From: Pseudomonas sp.
Lineage (GTDB): Bacteria > Pseudomonadota > Gammaproteobacteria > Pseudomonadales > Pseudomonadaceae
DNA: 51,276 bases
Assembly (NCBI GenBank): GCA_016763285.1
Contig: JAESUC010000054.1
Coordinates: 1 to 51,276 of the forward strand
Direction: 5' to 3'
Positions 32,591-42,317 of this stretch are shown piece after piece (the first letter of the stretch is position 1; the number at the start of each line of letters is the position of its first letter). The translations under genes and the position numbers were made by a program. The notes under the pieces were generated by a model that was given only the letters and a program-made list of their open reading frames with translations, was not told the DNA's origin and searched no databases.

Positions 32591-32607
32591 CTTAAGAAAG
32601 GCTTAAG
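32591..32607. promoter_or_regulatory. perfect PmrA/QseB-type box
   Basis: CTTAAG-AAAGG-CTTAAG: two identical hexamers with 5-base spacing, 11 bases apart start to start, on the same face of the helix. It lies 47 bases upstream of the methyltransferase ATG and 129 bases from the divergent kinase gene. It is the best match in the window to the PmrA/QseB recognition pattern. Confidence 0.65.
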
Positions 32608-32735
32608 TCGGCAGAAGGGATGGGGCCCGGCCGGCGCGCAGCCATGGTAAAGCGAACAATAATCTACTGCGCGCGGCCTGGAGTGAATGCATACTGCGTT
32701 TTCCTATCGCACTGCTGACATACCCGGTCCACGGC

Positions 32736-34937
32736 ATGAACAACGAACAATCAGAACGACTACGCACCGTGTTCAGGGAAGTGTTTTCCTGGCATAACCG
32801 CGCTGCATGGATGGTCCTGCTGGTCTCGATCACCATCGCCCTGCTGGCCTGGACCGGTCTGCGCCAGACCCAGACCCGGGCGGCCAATCAGCAGTTCGAA
32901 TCGCTCAGCCTGGAAATGCTCGAAGCCATCAACAAGCGCATGCTGGATCATGAGCTTATCCTGCTCAGCGGCGCTGCGCTGATGGATGCCAATCCGGTAG
33001 TGACCCGAGCCCAATGGGCTGCCTTTGTCGAGCGCCTGCGGGTGGCGCAGACCTACCCCGGCATTCAGGGGCTCGGTTACAGCCAGGTCATCGCCCAGCA
33101 GGCGCTGGATGAATTCGAGCAATCGATTCAGGCCGAGGGTTTTCCCGAGTTTGCGGTGCGCCCGCCGGGTCTGCGCGATGTCTATACCTCCATTGTCTAC
33201 CTCGAACCCTTCCGGGATCGCAACCTGGCCGCTTTCGGGTATGACATGTTCTCCGAGCCGGTTCGGCGCGAGGCCATGCTCAATGCAGCGCGGTCCGGCG
33301 ATGCCGCGCTGACCGGGCGAGTCACCCTGGTGCAGGAAACCCACGGCAAGGTACAGGCGGGGATGCTGATGTACGTGCCCGTCTATCGCCCGGGCGCACC
33401 GCTGGACTCACCGGAGCAGCGCTGGAATGCGCTGCGTGGCTTCGTCTACAGCCCTTATCGCGTAGACGATCTGATGGCCGGCATTCTCGGCAGCCAGCCG
33501 CCGAGTATCGATTTCGCGATCTACGACGGGACACGCCCGAGCGCCGACAGCATGCTGCATGTCAGTTCGCCGGCAGTGAATCCGGGCCGCGAGCCCCAGG
33601 GGCGCCATCAGCTGCAGCTGTACGGGCGCACCTGGACCGTGGATTTCTATCACCAGCCGGGTTTCATTGCCGGCTTCTGGCGCGACCAGGCGCTGGTGGT
33701 CGTCCTGGGCCTGGCCCTGAGTCTGGTGCTGTTTGCACTGGTTACCAGCCTCAGCCACCGGCGGCTGGAGGTGCAGCGGCGCGCCGATCGCATGACCATC
33801 GAATTGCGGCGCAAGGAGCTGTCACTGCGACTCAGCCAGGAGCGCCTGGCCCTGGCGCTCAAGGGCAGTAACGATGGCTGGTGGGATATCGACCTGGTCG
33901 ACCGCAGCTTCTATGCCTCCCCGCGCATCTGGCAGATGGTCGGGCGGGTGGATGGCACCGCTGAAAGCGGGCAAATGGATTGGCGGTCGCTGGTGGCCAT
34001 GGCCGATCACGCGGCGCTGAAAAACCAGGTGATCCAGGCGGGCCGCGCCGAGGAGCCCTATTTTGCTCTGGAGTGCGACCTGTTGCACCGCAATGGTTAT
34101 CCGGTTCCGGTACTGCTGCGCGGATACATCCAGACCGATGCCCAGGGCCGCCCGCTGCGTATCGGTGGTACCTGCATGGATCTGACCGAACGCCGGGAAA
34201 TCGAGCGCATCAAGAACGAACTGATCTCGGTGGTCAGCCACGAGTTACGGACACCGGTTACCTCGATTTCCGGTGCCCTGGGGCTGATATCCGGCGGTGC
34301 CCTGGGAGAGATTCCGCCAGCCATCCATTCGATGGTGGATATTGCCCACCAGAACAGCGTGCGACTGAACCGGTTGATCAACAACCTGCTCGACATGGAC
34401 AAGCTGATCGCCGGCAAAATGGCCTTCGACATAAGGCCCCAGCCCCTGGGCCCGATCATCGAGCAGGCGCTCGAACTTCACCGCGCGCTGGCCGAGCCGT
34501 TTGGCGTGACCCTGAATATGGAAGGTCGCATCGAGGACTGGGTGCTCGCCGACACGGAGCGGCTGCAGCAGGTGCTGTCGAACCTGCTGTCGAATGCGAT
34601 CAAGTTTTCTCCCCGGGAGGCTCAGGTGCGCGTGCACTCCGAACGCCACGGCGAGAGCGTGCGCGTCTGCATCAGCGACCAGGGTCCGGGTGTGCCCGAG
34701 GGGTTCAGGGACCAGATCTTCAAGAAATTCTCCCAGGCCGACTCCAGCAGCCGACGGCAGAAGGGCGGTACCGGGCTTGGCCTGGTTATCTGCAAGGAGC
34801 TGGTCGGCCATATGGGTGGGCGGATCGGTTTCGACTCCGCGCCCGGCGCAGGCGCCGTGTTCTGGTTCGAACTCAAGCACTGCGAGGTGCGTCGGGCTCA
34901 GCCGCGTCTGCCCGCGCAGGACGAAGCCCTGGAGTGA
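32736..34937 (+). CDS. CHASE-domain sensor histidine kinase
   Basis: 733 residues. Transmembrane segment at about 24-42, periplasmic CHASE domain (about 70-290), second membrane segment at about 315-337, a coiled coil, one PAS unit (about 370-485), HisKA with the histidine in VSHELRTPV and HATPase ending in GTGLGLVICKEL. No receiver. No response regulator gene is adjacent, so it is an orphan kinase. No clear Shine-Dalgarno precedes the ATG. CHASE domains sense small extracellular ligands. Confidence 0.88.
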   Translation: MNNEQSERLRTVFREVFSWHNRAAWMVLLVSITIALLAWTGLRQTQTRAANQQFESLSLEMLEAINKRMLDHELILLSGAALMDANPVVTRAQWAAFVERLRVAQTYPGIQGLGYSQVIAQQALDEFEQSIQAEGFPEFAVRPPGLRDVYTSIVYLEPFRDRNLAAFGYDMFSEPVRREAMLNAARSGDAALTGRVTLVQETHGKVQAGMLMYVPVYRPGAPLDSPEQRWNALRGFVYSPYRVDDLMAGILGSQPPSIDFAIYDGTRPSADSMLHVSSPAVNPGREPQGRHQLQLYGRTWTVDFYHQPGFIAGFWRDQALVVVLGLALSLVLFALVTSLSHRRLEVQRRADRMTIELRRKELSLRLSQERLALALKGSNDGWWDIDLVDRSFYASPRIWQMVGRVDGTAESGQMDWRSLVAMADHAALKNQVIQAGRAEEPYFALECDLLHRNGYPVPVLLRGYIQTDAQGRPLRIGGTCMDLTERREIERIKNELISVVSHELRTPVTSISGALGLISGGALGEIPPAIHSMVDIAHQNSVRLNRLINNLLDMDKLIAGKMAFDIRPQPLGPIIEQALELHRALAEPFGVTLNMEGRIEDWVLADTERLQQVLSNLLSNAIKFSPREAQVRVHSERHGESVRVCISDQGPGVPEGFRDQIFKKFSQADSSSRRQKGGTGLGLVICKELVGHMGGRIGFDSAPGAGAVFWFELKHCEVRRAQPRLPAQDEALE

Positions 34938-34961
34938 GCGGGTCACACGGCAGATTTGAAT

Positions 34962-34983
34962 CAATATACATTTTTGTATATTG
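34962..34983. promoter_or_regulatory. operator before the BigR-like gene
   Basis: A perfect 9-bp inverted repeat CAATATACA / TGTATATTG with a 4-base T spacer. It is AT-rich against a GC-rich background and lies 33 bases before the ArsR-family start. Members of this regulator group autorepress from such AT-rich palindromes. Confidence 0.75.
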
Positions 34984-35016
34984 TATGCCTCGGTCTATTT
35001 ACACGGTGGAACAGTC

Positions 35017-35346
35017 ATGACGCAGTCATCAGCAGCAGCAACCGACCTGCAGCGTTTGCGCGGTTCGGCTGACAAGGCTCAGGCACTGCTAAAGGCGCTG
35101 AGCAACCAGGACCGGCTGATGCTGTTGTGTCAGCTGGTCGAGCGCGAGCGCAGTGTCGGCGAGCTGGAGAGCACGCTGGGTATCCTGCAGCCTACCCTTT
35201 CCCAGCAGCTGGCCGTGCTCCGGCGCGAGGGGCTGGTCGCCACGCGCCGCGAGGGCAAGCAAATCTACTATCGGATCGTCAGCGCCGAGGCGTTAGCCGT
35301 CATCACCACCCTCTATGAGCTGTTCTGCAGCGAGGAGGACGCATGA
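35017..35346 (+). CDS. BigR/SqrR-like ArsR-family persulfide sensor
   Basis: 109 residues, winged-helix ArsR fold. It has exactly two cysteines, Cys38 (in RLMLLCQL) and Cys104 (in ELFCSEE), 66 residues apart. BigR and SqrR sense persulfide through a cysteine pair with the same 66-residue spacing and in the same sequence settings (Cys42/108 and Cys41/107 as I recall). The metal-binding motifs of ArsR/SmtB are absent. Start at 35017 rather than 34981 because the operator and a GGTGGA Shine-Dalgarno then lie upstream. The stop overlaps the next start (ATGA). It probably represses the operon until sulfide or polysulfide appears. Confidence 0.85.
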   Translation: MTQSSAAATDLQRLRGSADKAQALLKALSNQDRLMLLCQLVERERSVGELESTLGILQPTLSQQLAVLRREGLVATRREGKQIYYRIVSAEALAVITTLYELFCSEEDA

Positions 35347-35777
35347 ACATCGACTGGATGAACTTCACGCCCTGGAGCGCCCTGCTTGGCGGCATTCTGA
35401 TCGGGCTGTCGGCTGGGGGGCTGATACTGTTCAACGGCCGCATCGCCGGCATCAGTGGTCTGCTCGGCGGGCTGCTCGGCCCCCGTGGGCCGGCCAAGGC
35501 CGAGAATCTGGCCTTTGTGCTCGGCCTGCTGGCGGCTCCCCTGGTGTACTGGGTGGTGCAGATGCGGCCGACCATCGTGATCGAGACCGGTCCGCTGGCC
35601 CTGGTACTGGCAGGCCTGCTGGTGGGTTTCGGCTCGCGCCTGGGCTCGGGTTGTACCAGTGGCCACGGTGTCTGCGGGCTGGCAAGGTTATCGCCACGCT
35701 CGCTGGTCGCCACCCTGACGTTCATGGGTGCCGGCTTCGTGACCGTTTTCGTGCTACGGCACCTGTGGGGAGGCTGA
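35343..35777 (+). CDS. YeeE/YedE family protein (PmpA-like)
   Basis: 144-residue membrane protein with about four helices. The conserved cysteine motif GSGCTSGHGVCG lies near residues 101-112. YeeE/YedE half-proteins of this kind occur in pairs beside BigR and are related to the thiosulfate importer TsuA; transport of a reduced sulfur species is the likely role. Overlaps the regulator gene by 4 bases and is followed by its partner after 2 bases. Confidence 0.85.
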   Translation: MNIDWMNFTPWSALLGGILIGLSAGGLILFNGRIAGISGLLGGLLGPRGPAKAENLAFVLGLLAAPLVYWVVQMRPTIVIETGPLALVLAGLLVGFGSRLGSGCTSGHGVCGLARLSPRSLVATLTFMGAGFVTVFVLRHLWGG

Positions 35778-35779
35778 CC

Positions 35780-36199
35780 ATGCGCGCTCTTGTTGCTTTG
35801 CTGGCTGGCCTGCTGTTCGGGCTCGGTCTGGTGATTTCAGGTATGGCCAACCCGGCCAAGGTACTGGGCTTTCTTGATCTGTTTGGCCAGTGGGATCCTT
35901 CCCTTGCTCTGGTCATGGTGGGCGCGATCGCCGCGGCCCTGCTGCCCATGCAGTGGGTGCAGCGCTCCGGTCGCGATCTGCGTGGCGAAACAGTTACCTT
36001 GCCCGGCACCCGGCTGATTGATCGCCGGCTGGTGGTCGGCAGCCTGTTGTTCGGCGCGGGCTGGGGCATTGCCGGTTTCTGTCCCGGGCCCGCACTGGTG
36101 GCCCTGGGAGCGGGCATGCCACAGGCATTTCTGTTCGTACTGGCTATGCTGGGAGGTATGACCCTGTTCAACCTCTACAACCGACGCGGGCACGCGTGA
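35780..36199 (+). CDS. YeeE/YedE family protein (PmpB-like)
   Basis: 139-residue membrane protein, the second half of the YeeE/YedE pair, with about four helices and the motif GIAGFCPGPAL containing the conserved cysteine. The frame stays open upstream, but the ATG at 35780 fits family length and the end of the first gene. The stop overlaps the GTG start of the SulP gene (GTGA). Confidence 0.85.
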   Translation: MRALVALLAGLLFGLGLVISGMANPAKVLGFLDLFGQWDPSLALVMVGAIAAALLPMQWVQRSGRDLRGETVTLPGTRLIDRRLVVGSLLFGAGWGIAGFCPGPALVALGAGMPQAFLFVLAMLGGMTLFNLYNRRGHA

Positions 36200-37941
36200 T
36201 CGATAACCCGAGACTGCAGCCCCCCGGGGACCCGGGGCTGCTGGGCTGGCTGCGGCATTATCGGCTGGCCTGGCTCAGCGGCGATCTGACGGCGGGTCTG
36301 GTGGTCAGCGTCATGATCATCCCGCAAAGCATGGCCTATGCCATGCTCGCCGGCCTGCCGGTGCAGATCGGTCTGTATGCCAGCCTGCTGCCCCTGTTGG
36401 CCTATGCCCTTTTCGGCAGCAGCATGAGTCTGTCTGTCGGCCCCGTGGCCGTCACCGGGCTCATGACGGCCACCCTGCTGGCGCCACTGGCGGCGATCGG
36501 CAGCGGCGCCTATCTGCAACTGGCGGTCTGGCTCGCCCTGCTGTCGGGCGTGATGCTGTTTGCGGTCGGGCTCCTGCGCCTGGGCTTTCTTGCCAACTTT
36601 CTCAGCCATCCGGTCATCAGTGGTTTCATCAGTGGCGCGGCCATCCTGATTGCGATCAGCCAGCTGCCCCACCTGCTGGGGATGCCGGCCCTGCCCGACA
36701 ACCCGCAGCAATGGCTCGACGACTGGCAGCCGATGAACAGTTGGGTGCTGGGCATAGGGCTGGTGTCGCTGGGCTGGCTGTTCTATGCCCGCAGCCTGCT
36801 CGGCACGCACCTGCAGCGCCTGGGTCTGCCGCCGGTGCTGGCCACCCTGCTGGCCCGGCTTGCGCCCATTGTGCTGGTGGTGGCGGCCGTGGTGTTCACC
36901 CTGAGTCTGGATCTGAATGCCTATGGGGTTCCGGTGGTGGGCACGCTACCCGCCGGCTTGCCGTCCTTTTTCTGGGCTACGCCGGACTGGTCCGCGATAC
37001 GGTCGCTGCTGCTTCCCGCGGCGCTGATCAGCCTGGTTACCTTCGTCGAGAGCGTCTCGATCGCCCAGTCCCTGGCCCGGCGCAAACGCCAGAGTATCGA
37101 TGCCGACCGCGAACTGCTGGCCCTGGGCGCGGCCAATCTGGGCTCGGGTCTGACCGGCGGTTTTGCGGTCGCCGGGGGTTTCTCGCGCTCGGTGGTGAAT
37201 ATCGAGGCCGGCTCCAACACGCCGTTGGCCGGGGTCATCGCGATGCTGATCATCGGTGTCATCCTGCTGACCATTGCACCGCTGTTTGCCCATCTGCCGT
37301 TGGTCATCCTGGCGGTCATCATCCTGGTGGCCGTCACCCCACTGGTTGACCTGGCCAGTCTGCGCCGTGCCTGGCGTTATGACCGGGCCGAAGGCCTGAC
37401 CCTGTTCAGCACGGCCGCCGGCGTATTGCTGCTGGGTATTGAAGGGGGCATTGCGCTGGGTATCTGCCTGTCCATCGCAGGGCAGCTTTGGCGTGGCAGC
37501 CGGCCGCATATTGCTGTCGTCGGTCGCGTGCCGGGTACCCAGGATTTTCGCAACACCAAGCGCCATCTGGTGGAAACCGAGCCGCATCTGCTGGCCCTGA
37601 GGATTGACGAGAACATCTTCTTCGCCAACACCAAGGCCATCGAGCATGCGCTGTATCAGGCGCTGCGCGACTATCCCGACACACGCGAGGTTTTGCTGAT
37701 TCTTTCGGCCGTCAACCATATCGACAGTACCGGTCTGGACATGCTCAGCGAGCTGACCGAGAGCCTGGCCGACAGGGACATCCGCCTGCACCTGGCCGAG
37801 GTCAAGGGTCCGGTGATGGACCACCTGGAGGAAACGGACTGGATCAACGAACAGGTGGGCGAGGTGTTTCCCAGTACCCATATCGCCTTCAACACCCTGG
37901 GTAGTCAGAAGCGGCCGGCCAGCAGCGACCTGGAGACCTGA
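36196..37941 (+). CDS. SulP family anion transporter with STAS domain
   Basis: 581 residues: a membrane domain of 10 or more helices with the SulP signature around IIPQSMAYAMLAGLP, then a cytoplasmic STAS domain (about 440-560). SulP proteins carry sulfate, bicarbonate or other anions. Position in a BigR-like operon points to sulfate or sulfite, the end products of persulfide oxidation; this is inference. No persulfide dioxygenase gene is present in the operon, unlike the Xylella bigR operon. Confidence 0.88.
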   Translation: MIDNPRLQPPGDPGLLGWLRHYRLAWLSGDLTAGLVVSVMIIPQSMAYAMLAGLPVQIGLYASLLPLLAYALFGSSMSLSVGPVAVTGLMTATLLAPLAAIGSGAYLQLAVWLALLSGVMLFAVGLLRLGFLANFLSHPVISGFISGAAILIAISQLPHLLGMPALPDNPQQWLDDWQPMNSWVLGIGLVSLGWLFYARSLLGTHLQRLGLPPVLATLLARLAPIVLVVAAVVFTLSLDLNAYGVPVVGTLPAGLPSFFWATPDWSAIRSLLLPAALISLVTFVESVSIAQSLARRKRQSIDADRELLALGAANLGSGLTGGFAVAGGFSRSVVNIEAGSNTPLAGVIAMLIIGVILLTIAPLFAHLPLVILAVIILVAVTPLVDLASLRRAWRYDRAEGLTLFSTAAGVLLLGIEGGIALGICLSIAGQLWRGSRPHIAVVGRVPGTQDFRNTKRHLVETEPHLLALRIDENIFFANTKAIEHALYQALRDYPDTREVLLILSAVNHIDSTGLDMLSELTESLADRDIRLHLAEVKGPVMDHLEETDWINEQVGEVFPSTHIAFNTLGSQKRPASSDLET

Positions 37942-37971
37942 GCCAGGAACCGGAATCAGGCACAGGAGCGC

Positions 37972-39045
37972 TCAGCTGATATCCCCGGGGGCCAGGGCGA
38001 CGGACTTCATGATGGCGTGGCAGCTATCACCCACCTGCAATCCGAGCGTGGCCACGGCGCGGCAGGTGACCCGCGCCAGCAAACGCTCTTCGCCCATCTG
38101 CAGGACCACCATGGCATCGCCCGCGCGGGAAGAGATGGCACTGATGCGCCCTTCCAGAATATTCATCGCCGAGAGGCCGACCGGGCGGTGACGCGACAAG
38201 ATCACGTCCTGGGCTTCGATGCGCACCCGCAGTTGCGTGCCGATGGCTGCCGCCGAGCGCGGAATGAACAGGGGCCCGCCCCGGGTATGGATTTCACTCA
38301 GCCCGTCGGCATGGTGGGCTGTTACCTGCCCGGTCAGTACGGCACCTGCATCGCGCAGGCCCAGGGCCATCTGCGGATCGCTGAGCACCTGCGCCGCCGG
38401 GCCGGTCTGCCCGACCTTACCGTCTTCCAGCGTGACCACCGTGGTCGCCAGCCGGGCTACCTCGGGCAGGGCGTGGCTGACGTATAACAGGGGGATATGC
38501 AGCTCGTCGCGCAGGCGCTCGAAGTACGGCAGGATCTCCGCTTTGCGCGCGTCATCCAGGGCCGCCAGCGGCTCGTCAGCCAGGACCATCTCGGGGCCGC
38601 ACAGTAGCGCGCGGGCGATGCTCACCCGTTGCTTTTCGCCACCGGAGAGGCTGGCCGGGCGACGGCTGAGCAGGCCCTCGATTCCCAGCATATGGATGAC
38701 GCGTTCAAGGTCGACTGTCGGTGCATCGCGCGGTGCAAAGCGCCGGCCATAGAGAATGTTCTGCTGCACCTTGAGATGGGGAAACAGCCGGTCATCCTGG
38801 AACACGTAGCCTATGCGCCGCTGTTGTACCGGCAGGCTGAAGCCCCTGGTGGTATCCAGCAGCAACCGACCGTTCAGTTCGATACGGCCGCTGTCGGGGC
38901 GCAACAGGCCGGCCACGGCGTTGATTACACTGCTCTTGCCGGCACCCGAGGGGCCGAACAGCACGGTAATACCGGCTGGCGCCTGAAAACGCACGTCCAG
39001 GGCAAAGTCGCCCTGCGAGTGCTGCAGTTGCACAACCAGGGTCAT
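37972..39045 (-). CDS. modC: molybdate ABC transporter ATP-binding protein
   Basis: 357 residues. Walker A GPSGAGKSS (31-39), signature LSGGEKQRV, Walker B ending VLADEPLAALD, then a C-terminal molybdate-binding (MOP) domain from about 290. Energises molybdate import. Overlaps modB by 4 bases. Convergent with the SulP gene, 30 bases apart. Confidence 0.95.
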   Translation of the reverse strand: MTLVVQLQHSQGDFALDVRFQAPAGITVLFGPSGAGKSSVINAVAGLLRPDSGRIELNGRLLLDTTRGFSLPVQQRRIGYVFQDDRLFPHLKVQQNILYGRRFAPRDAPTVDLERVIHMLGIEGLLSRRPASLSGGEKQRVSIARALLCGPEMVLADEPLAALDDARKAEILPYFERLRDELHIPLLYVSHALPEVARLATTVVTLEDGKVGQTGPAAQVLSDPQMALGLRDAGAVLTGQVTAHHADGLSEIHTRGGPLFIPRSAAAIGTQLRVRIEAQDVILSRHRPVGLSAMNILEGRISAISSRAGDAMVVLQMGEERLLARVTCRAVATLGLQVGDSCHAIMKSVALAPGDIS

Positions 39046-39746
39046 CGGCCTGCAATCCTGCGGGCCACGCGCCGCGCCAGTACTTCGGAAAGCAGCAGGG
39101 CGCCCATGGCGATAATCACCGAGACAATCGCCAGGCGAGCAGCCATGGGCTCGCCACCGGGCACCTGCAGGAAGGCGTAGATCGCTGAGGGGATCGTCTG
39201 GGTCTGGCCGGGAATATTGGAGACAAAGGTGATGGTCGCGCCAAACTCGCCCATCGCCTTGGCAAAGGCCAGGATGGTGCCAGCAATCACGCCGGGTAGG
39301 ATCAGTGGCAGTGTGATGGTGGTGAATACCCAGGCAGGCCCGGCGCCCAGGGTGTTGGCGGCCTGTTCCAGCCTGGGGTCGACCGCCTCGATCGCCAGGC
39401 GCATGGCGCGCACCATCAAAGGAAACGCCATGACCGCAGCCGCCAGTGCCGCGCCTGTCCAGTTGAACGCCAGCACGATACCAAAGCTCTCATCCAGCCA
39501 CTGGCCAACGGGCCCGCGGCGGCCGAACGCCAGCAGCAACACATAGCCGGTCACGACCGGCGGCAGAATGAGCGGCAGGTGCACCAGCCCGTTCAACAGC
39601 TGCCTGCCAGGAAAACGCCAGCGTGCCAGCGCATAGGCGGTGAACAGCCCCAGAGGGAGACTGGCCAGCGTGGCCCAGAATGACACGCGCAGGGACAACA
39701 TGACGGCCTGCCACTGCGCCGGACCGAGCCAGTCAGCCAGCATCAC
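39042..39746 (-). CDS. modB: molybdate ABC transporter permease
   Basis: 234-residue inner-membrane permease with about five helices and the EAA-type loop (around EAVDPRLEQAANTLGAGPAWVF). Overlaps modC and modA by 4 bases each, so modABC is one translationally coupled operon. Confidence 0.95.
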   Translation of the reverse strand: MMLADWLGPAQWQAVMLSLRVSFWATLASLPLGLFTAYALARWRFPGRQLLNGLVHLPLILPPVVTGYVLLLAFGRRGPVGQWLDESFGIVLAFNWTGAALAAAVMAFPLMVRAMRLAIEAVDPRLEQAANTLGAGPAWVFTTITLPLILPGVIAGTILAFAKAMGEFGATITFVSNIPGQTQTIPSAIYAFLQVPGGEPMAARLAIVSVIIAMGALLLSEVLARRVARRIAGR

Positions 39747-40516
39747 CGGGCGATCTCGAAGCCGGCGCGCCTGAACGCGTCCAGGGTGCTTTCGCTACCA
39801 AGGTAATCCAGAAAGGCCCGGGCCTGGGGATGATCGCTGCGGGTCGTCAGTGCTACCGGATAGAGGATGGGGTCATGGCTGTCTGCGGGAAAGCGGCCGA
39901 TGACCGCTACTTGCGGCTCGGCAAGGGCATCGCTGGCATAGACCACACCCAGTGGCGCCTCGCCGCGCGCCACCAGGGCCAGGGCGGCGCGCACATTGTC
40001 GGTCTGGGCCACGCGTTCGCGGACACTCGGCCACACCCCCAGCCGTGTAAGCGCCTGCTTGCCATAGATCCCGGCGGGCACTGCGTCCACCATGGCCATC
40101 GCGAGCATGCCGTCTCCCAGACGGGATGCCAGATCAAAACCGGGCGTAATGGTGAGCGGTGGCGCCGCTCTGCCATGGGCTACCAGCACCAGGGTATTGG
40201 CCAGCAATGCGCGTCGGCTGTCTGGCTGAATGTCGCCCGAGGCGGCCAGCGCATCCATCCACGCGGTATTGGCCGAAATGAACAGGTCCGCCGGCGCGCC
40301 TTGCTGAATCTGCCGCGCAAGTGCCGAGCTGCCTGCATGGGAAAGCGAGACCGGCGCACCGCCCTGCTCGTTCCAGCGGGCTGCGATCGTCTCCAGCACG
40401 CCACCCAGGCTGGCCGCGGCAAACACCTGCAGCGGTTCTGCCATGGCCGCCCGCCCACCGAGCAGGGCGATCAGTGTCAGCGCGATGGTCGGCAGTAGCG
40501 GTATGGATCGGTTCAT
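39743..40516 (-). CDS. modA: molybdate-binding periplasmic protein
   Basis: 257 residues from the ATG at 40516: a signal peptide (about 1-26, ending AAMA) followed by a type II binding protein starting [12 protein letters not shown], the conserved ModA ligand segment. A GTG eight codons upstream is possible but lacks a ribosome binding site and would lengthen the signal. First gene of modABC; no convincing ModE operator was seen upstream. Confidence 0.93.
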   Translation of the reverse strand: MNRSIPLLPTIALTLIALLGGRAAMAEPLQVFAAASLGGVLETIAARWNEQGGAPVSLSHAGSSALARQIQQGAPADLFISANTAWMDALAASGDIQPDSRRALLANTLVLVAHGRAAPPLTITPGFDLASRLGDGMLAMAMVDAVPAGIYGKQALTRLGVWPSVRERVAQTDNVRAALALVARGEAPLGVVYASDALAEPQVAVIGRFPADSHDPILYPVALTTRSDHPQARAFLDYLGSESTLDAFRRAGFEIAR

Positions 40517-40645
40517 TACCCTATTGTGGCTGCGCGGCACGGTGCTGGCAATTACCTCGAAAGGGGCGGTTCAGAGCGTGCGGCTGTAATGGCATTGTCA
40601 TATCACAGGCTTAGCCTGCGGTGGCCAAACCCGCCCGAGGTCGCC

Positions 40646-42259
40646 ATGTTTTCCACCGTCCGTACCCGCATCCTGTTCTTCGCCAGCCTGTCGATCTCCG
40701 CCTTGGCAGCCCTGGCCGTGCTCGCCCTGCTGATCATCCAGGAAGCGCAAAGCGCCTCCCAGCGGCTGATAACCACCGGGCTGCAGGAGTCCTGGATGCT
40801 CGAAGACCTGGAGCAGGACCATCGTGACCTGCAGGACCTGGCCTACAAGATCAAGGCGCAGCTGCTGCTCTGGAACGAAATCGCCCCCGCCTTCGAGGCG
40901 CTCGCCGTTGCCCTGCCGCAGCATTGGCAGGTGATCGAGCGCAGTCCGCAGCTGCGCGCCTGGGCAGTCGAGCATCAGGCGGAATTCCAGAAGGTGGTGG
41001 AGTTGCTCGACAATCTGGAACCGGGTATCCGCGAACAGAGCTATTACGGCGTCGGTCAGGTAGTGGATTTTGCCCTGTTCCCGGCCTTGGGCCCCATGCT
41101 CGACGCCATTGAAGAGCGCAAGCGCAACAGCCGGCTGGCAATCGAGCAGGACTCCTCCCGATTGCTGGCCTATCTGGACGAGCAAAAGGTCGTCCTGATC
41201 ATCGGCTCGGCCGGATTCCTGGTGGCGATCATCGTGATGACGCTCTGGCTGCGGCGTACCGTGATAGTCCGGTTGCAGACCATCGAGAGTGATATCAAGC
41301 ACATGGCCGCCACCTCGGATCTCAGTCATCCGCCGATGCTGGCGGGCCGCGATGAAGTGGCCGGCGTGGCAAGCGCGGTGAAGGGGCTGGTGGGGCAGTT
41401 CGACCAGTTTGTCGGTGATATTCGCCACTCGGCAGCGGGGCTGAACCAGCGCTCCGCGATCCTGGATCAGGAGGCAGAAGCGTTGCAGGCCGCCTCCGAA
41501 ATGACCCGGGAGCAGATCGAAAAGGTCAGTCACTCGATGGCCGCCATTGCCGGTCAGGCTTCCGAGATCGAAGCCGCCACCACAGGGTCGGCGGCCACCA
41601 TACGCGAGGCCGTGCAGGCCAATGCCCATGTGCAGCAGGGACTGCAGAGCAGTGAAGCGGCGGCGAACAATGCGATTGATGTCATAACCCGGGTCTCGCA
41701 CTCGATCCAGGCTCTGGGCGAGTCGACCAGCAAGATCGAACAGGTTATCGGCGTGATTGCCGCCATTGCCGACCAGACCAACCTGCTGGCGCTGAATGCG
41801 GCCATCGAAGCGGCGCGGGCCGGCGAACATGGTCGCGGCTTTGCCGTGGTCGCCGATGAGGTCAGAACCCTGTCCCGGCGCACAGCAGACTCCACCCGGG
41901 ATATCCGCCAGTGGGTTGTGGACCTGGTCGACGGCGTCAGCGGCGTGGACGCCCTGCTGGATGAAATGCGCACCGCCGGCGCCCGCAACCGCAGCAATCT
42001 GGACGAATTGCGCACGCACCTGACCCGCCTGGCCGACCAGTTCGTTGAAATGGAATCGGGCAGCCACCAGGTATCCCGCTCGGTAGCACTGCAACGCGAT
42101 GCACTGGACCTGATCGAGCAACGCTCGGCCACCCTGCGCGACAGCTCCCAGGTGCTGCTGGGCAGCGTGAAAAACTCCCGGGAAGTCAGCGAATCCCTGC
42201 GTCAGGAGTCCCTCTCCATGCGCCAACTGACGGAGCGGTTTCGGTCTGGGGTGGTGTAG
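40646..42259 (+). CDS. methyl-accepting chemotaxis protein
   Basis: 537 residues from the ATG at 40646 (CGAGG 6 bases upstream). Transmembrane helix about 8-30, a periplasmic helical ligand domain to about 182, second helix to about 205, HAMP, then the MCP signalling domain with the tip [18 protein letters not shown]. No CheR-docking pentapeptide at the end. The ligand is unknown; whether it has to do with the adjacent molybdate operon cannot be told. Confidence 0.9.
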   Translation: MFSTVRTRILFFASLSISALAALAVLALLIIQEAQSASQRLITTGLQESWMLEDLEQDHRDLQDLAYKIKAQLLLWNEIAPAFEALAVALPQHWQVIERSPQLRAWAVEHQAEFQKVVELLDNLEPGIREQSYYGVGQVVDFALFPALGPMLDAIEERKRNSRLAIEQDSSRLLAYLDEQKVVLIIGSAGFLVAIIVMTLWLRRTVIVRLQTIESDIKHMAATSDLSHPPMLAGRDEVAGVASAVKGLVGQFDQFVGDIRHSAAGLNQRSAILDQEAEALQAASEMTREQIEKVSHSMAAIAGQASEIEAATTGSAATIREAVQANAHVQQGLQSSEAAANNAIDVITRVSHSIQALGESTSKIEQVIGVIAAIADQTNLLALNAAIEAARAGEHGRGFAVVADEVRTLSRRTADSTRDIRQWVVDLVDGVSGVDALLDEMRTAGARNRSNLDELRTHLTRLADQFVEMESGSHQVSRSVALQRDALDLIEQRSATLRDSSQVLLGSVKNSREVSESLRQESLSMRQLTERFRSGVV

Positions 42260-42265
42260 TCTCCG

Positions 42266-42317
42266 GGCTCGGTGAGCCGATTAAATGCGTTATTCGGCTC
42301 ACTAAGTGAGCCGAATA
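42266..42317. repeat. competing hairpins after the MCP gene
   Basis: Three copies of GTGAGCCGA or its complement lie in 52 bases. 42272-42280 can pair with 42294-42302 (9 bp), while 42291-42303 and 42305-42317 form a perfect 13-bp inverted repeat around one A. The hairpins exclude each other. No T-run follows. The most likely role is the transcription end of the MCP gene. The remaining gap to 42487 shows no supported gene. Confidence 0.6.

Noticed and set aside
40517-40645. ModE operator between modA and the MCP gene
   Set aside because: No palindrome resembling the ModE site was found; only a short CAGGC / GCCTG repeat at 40606-40618.
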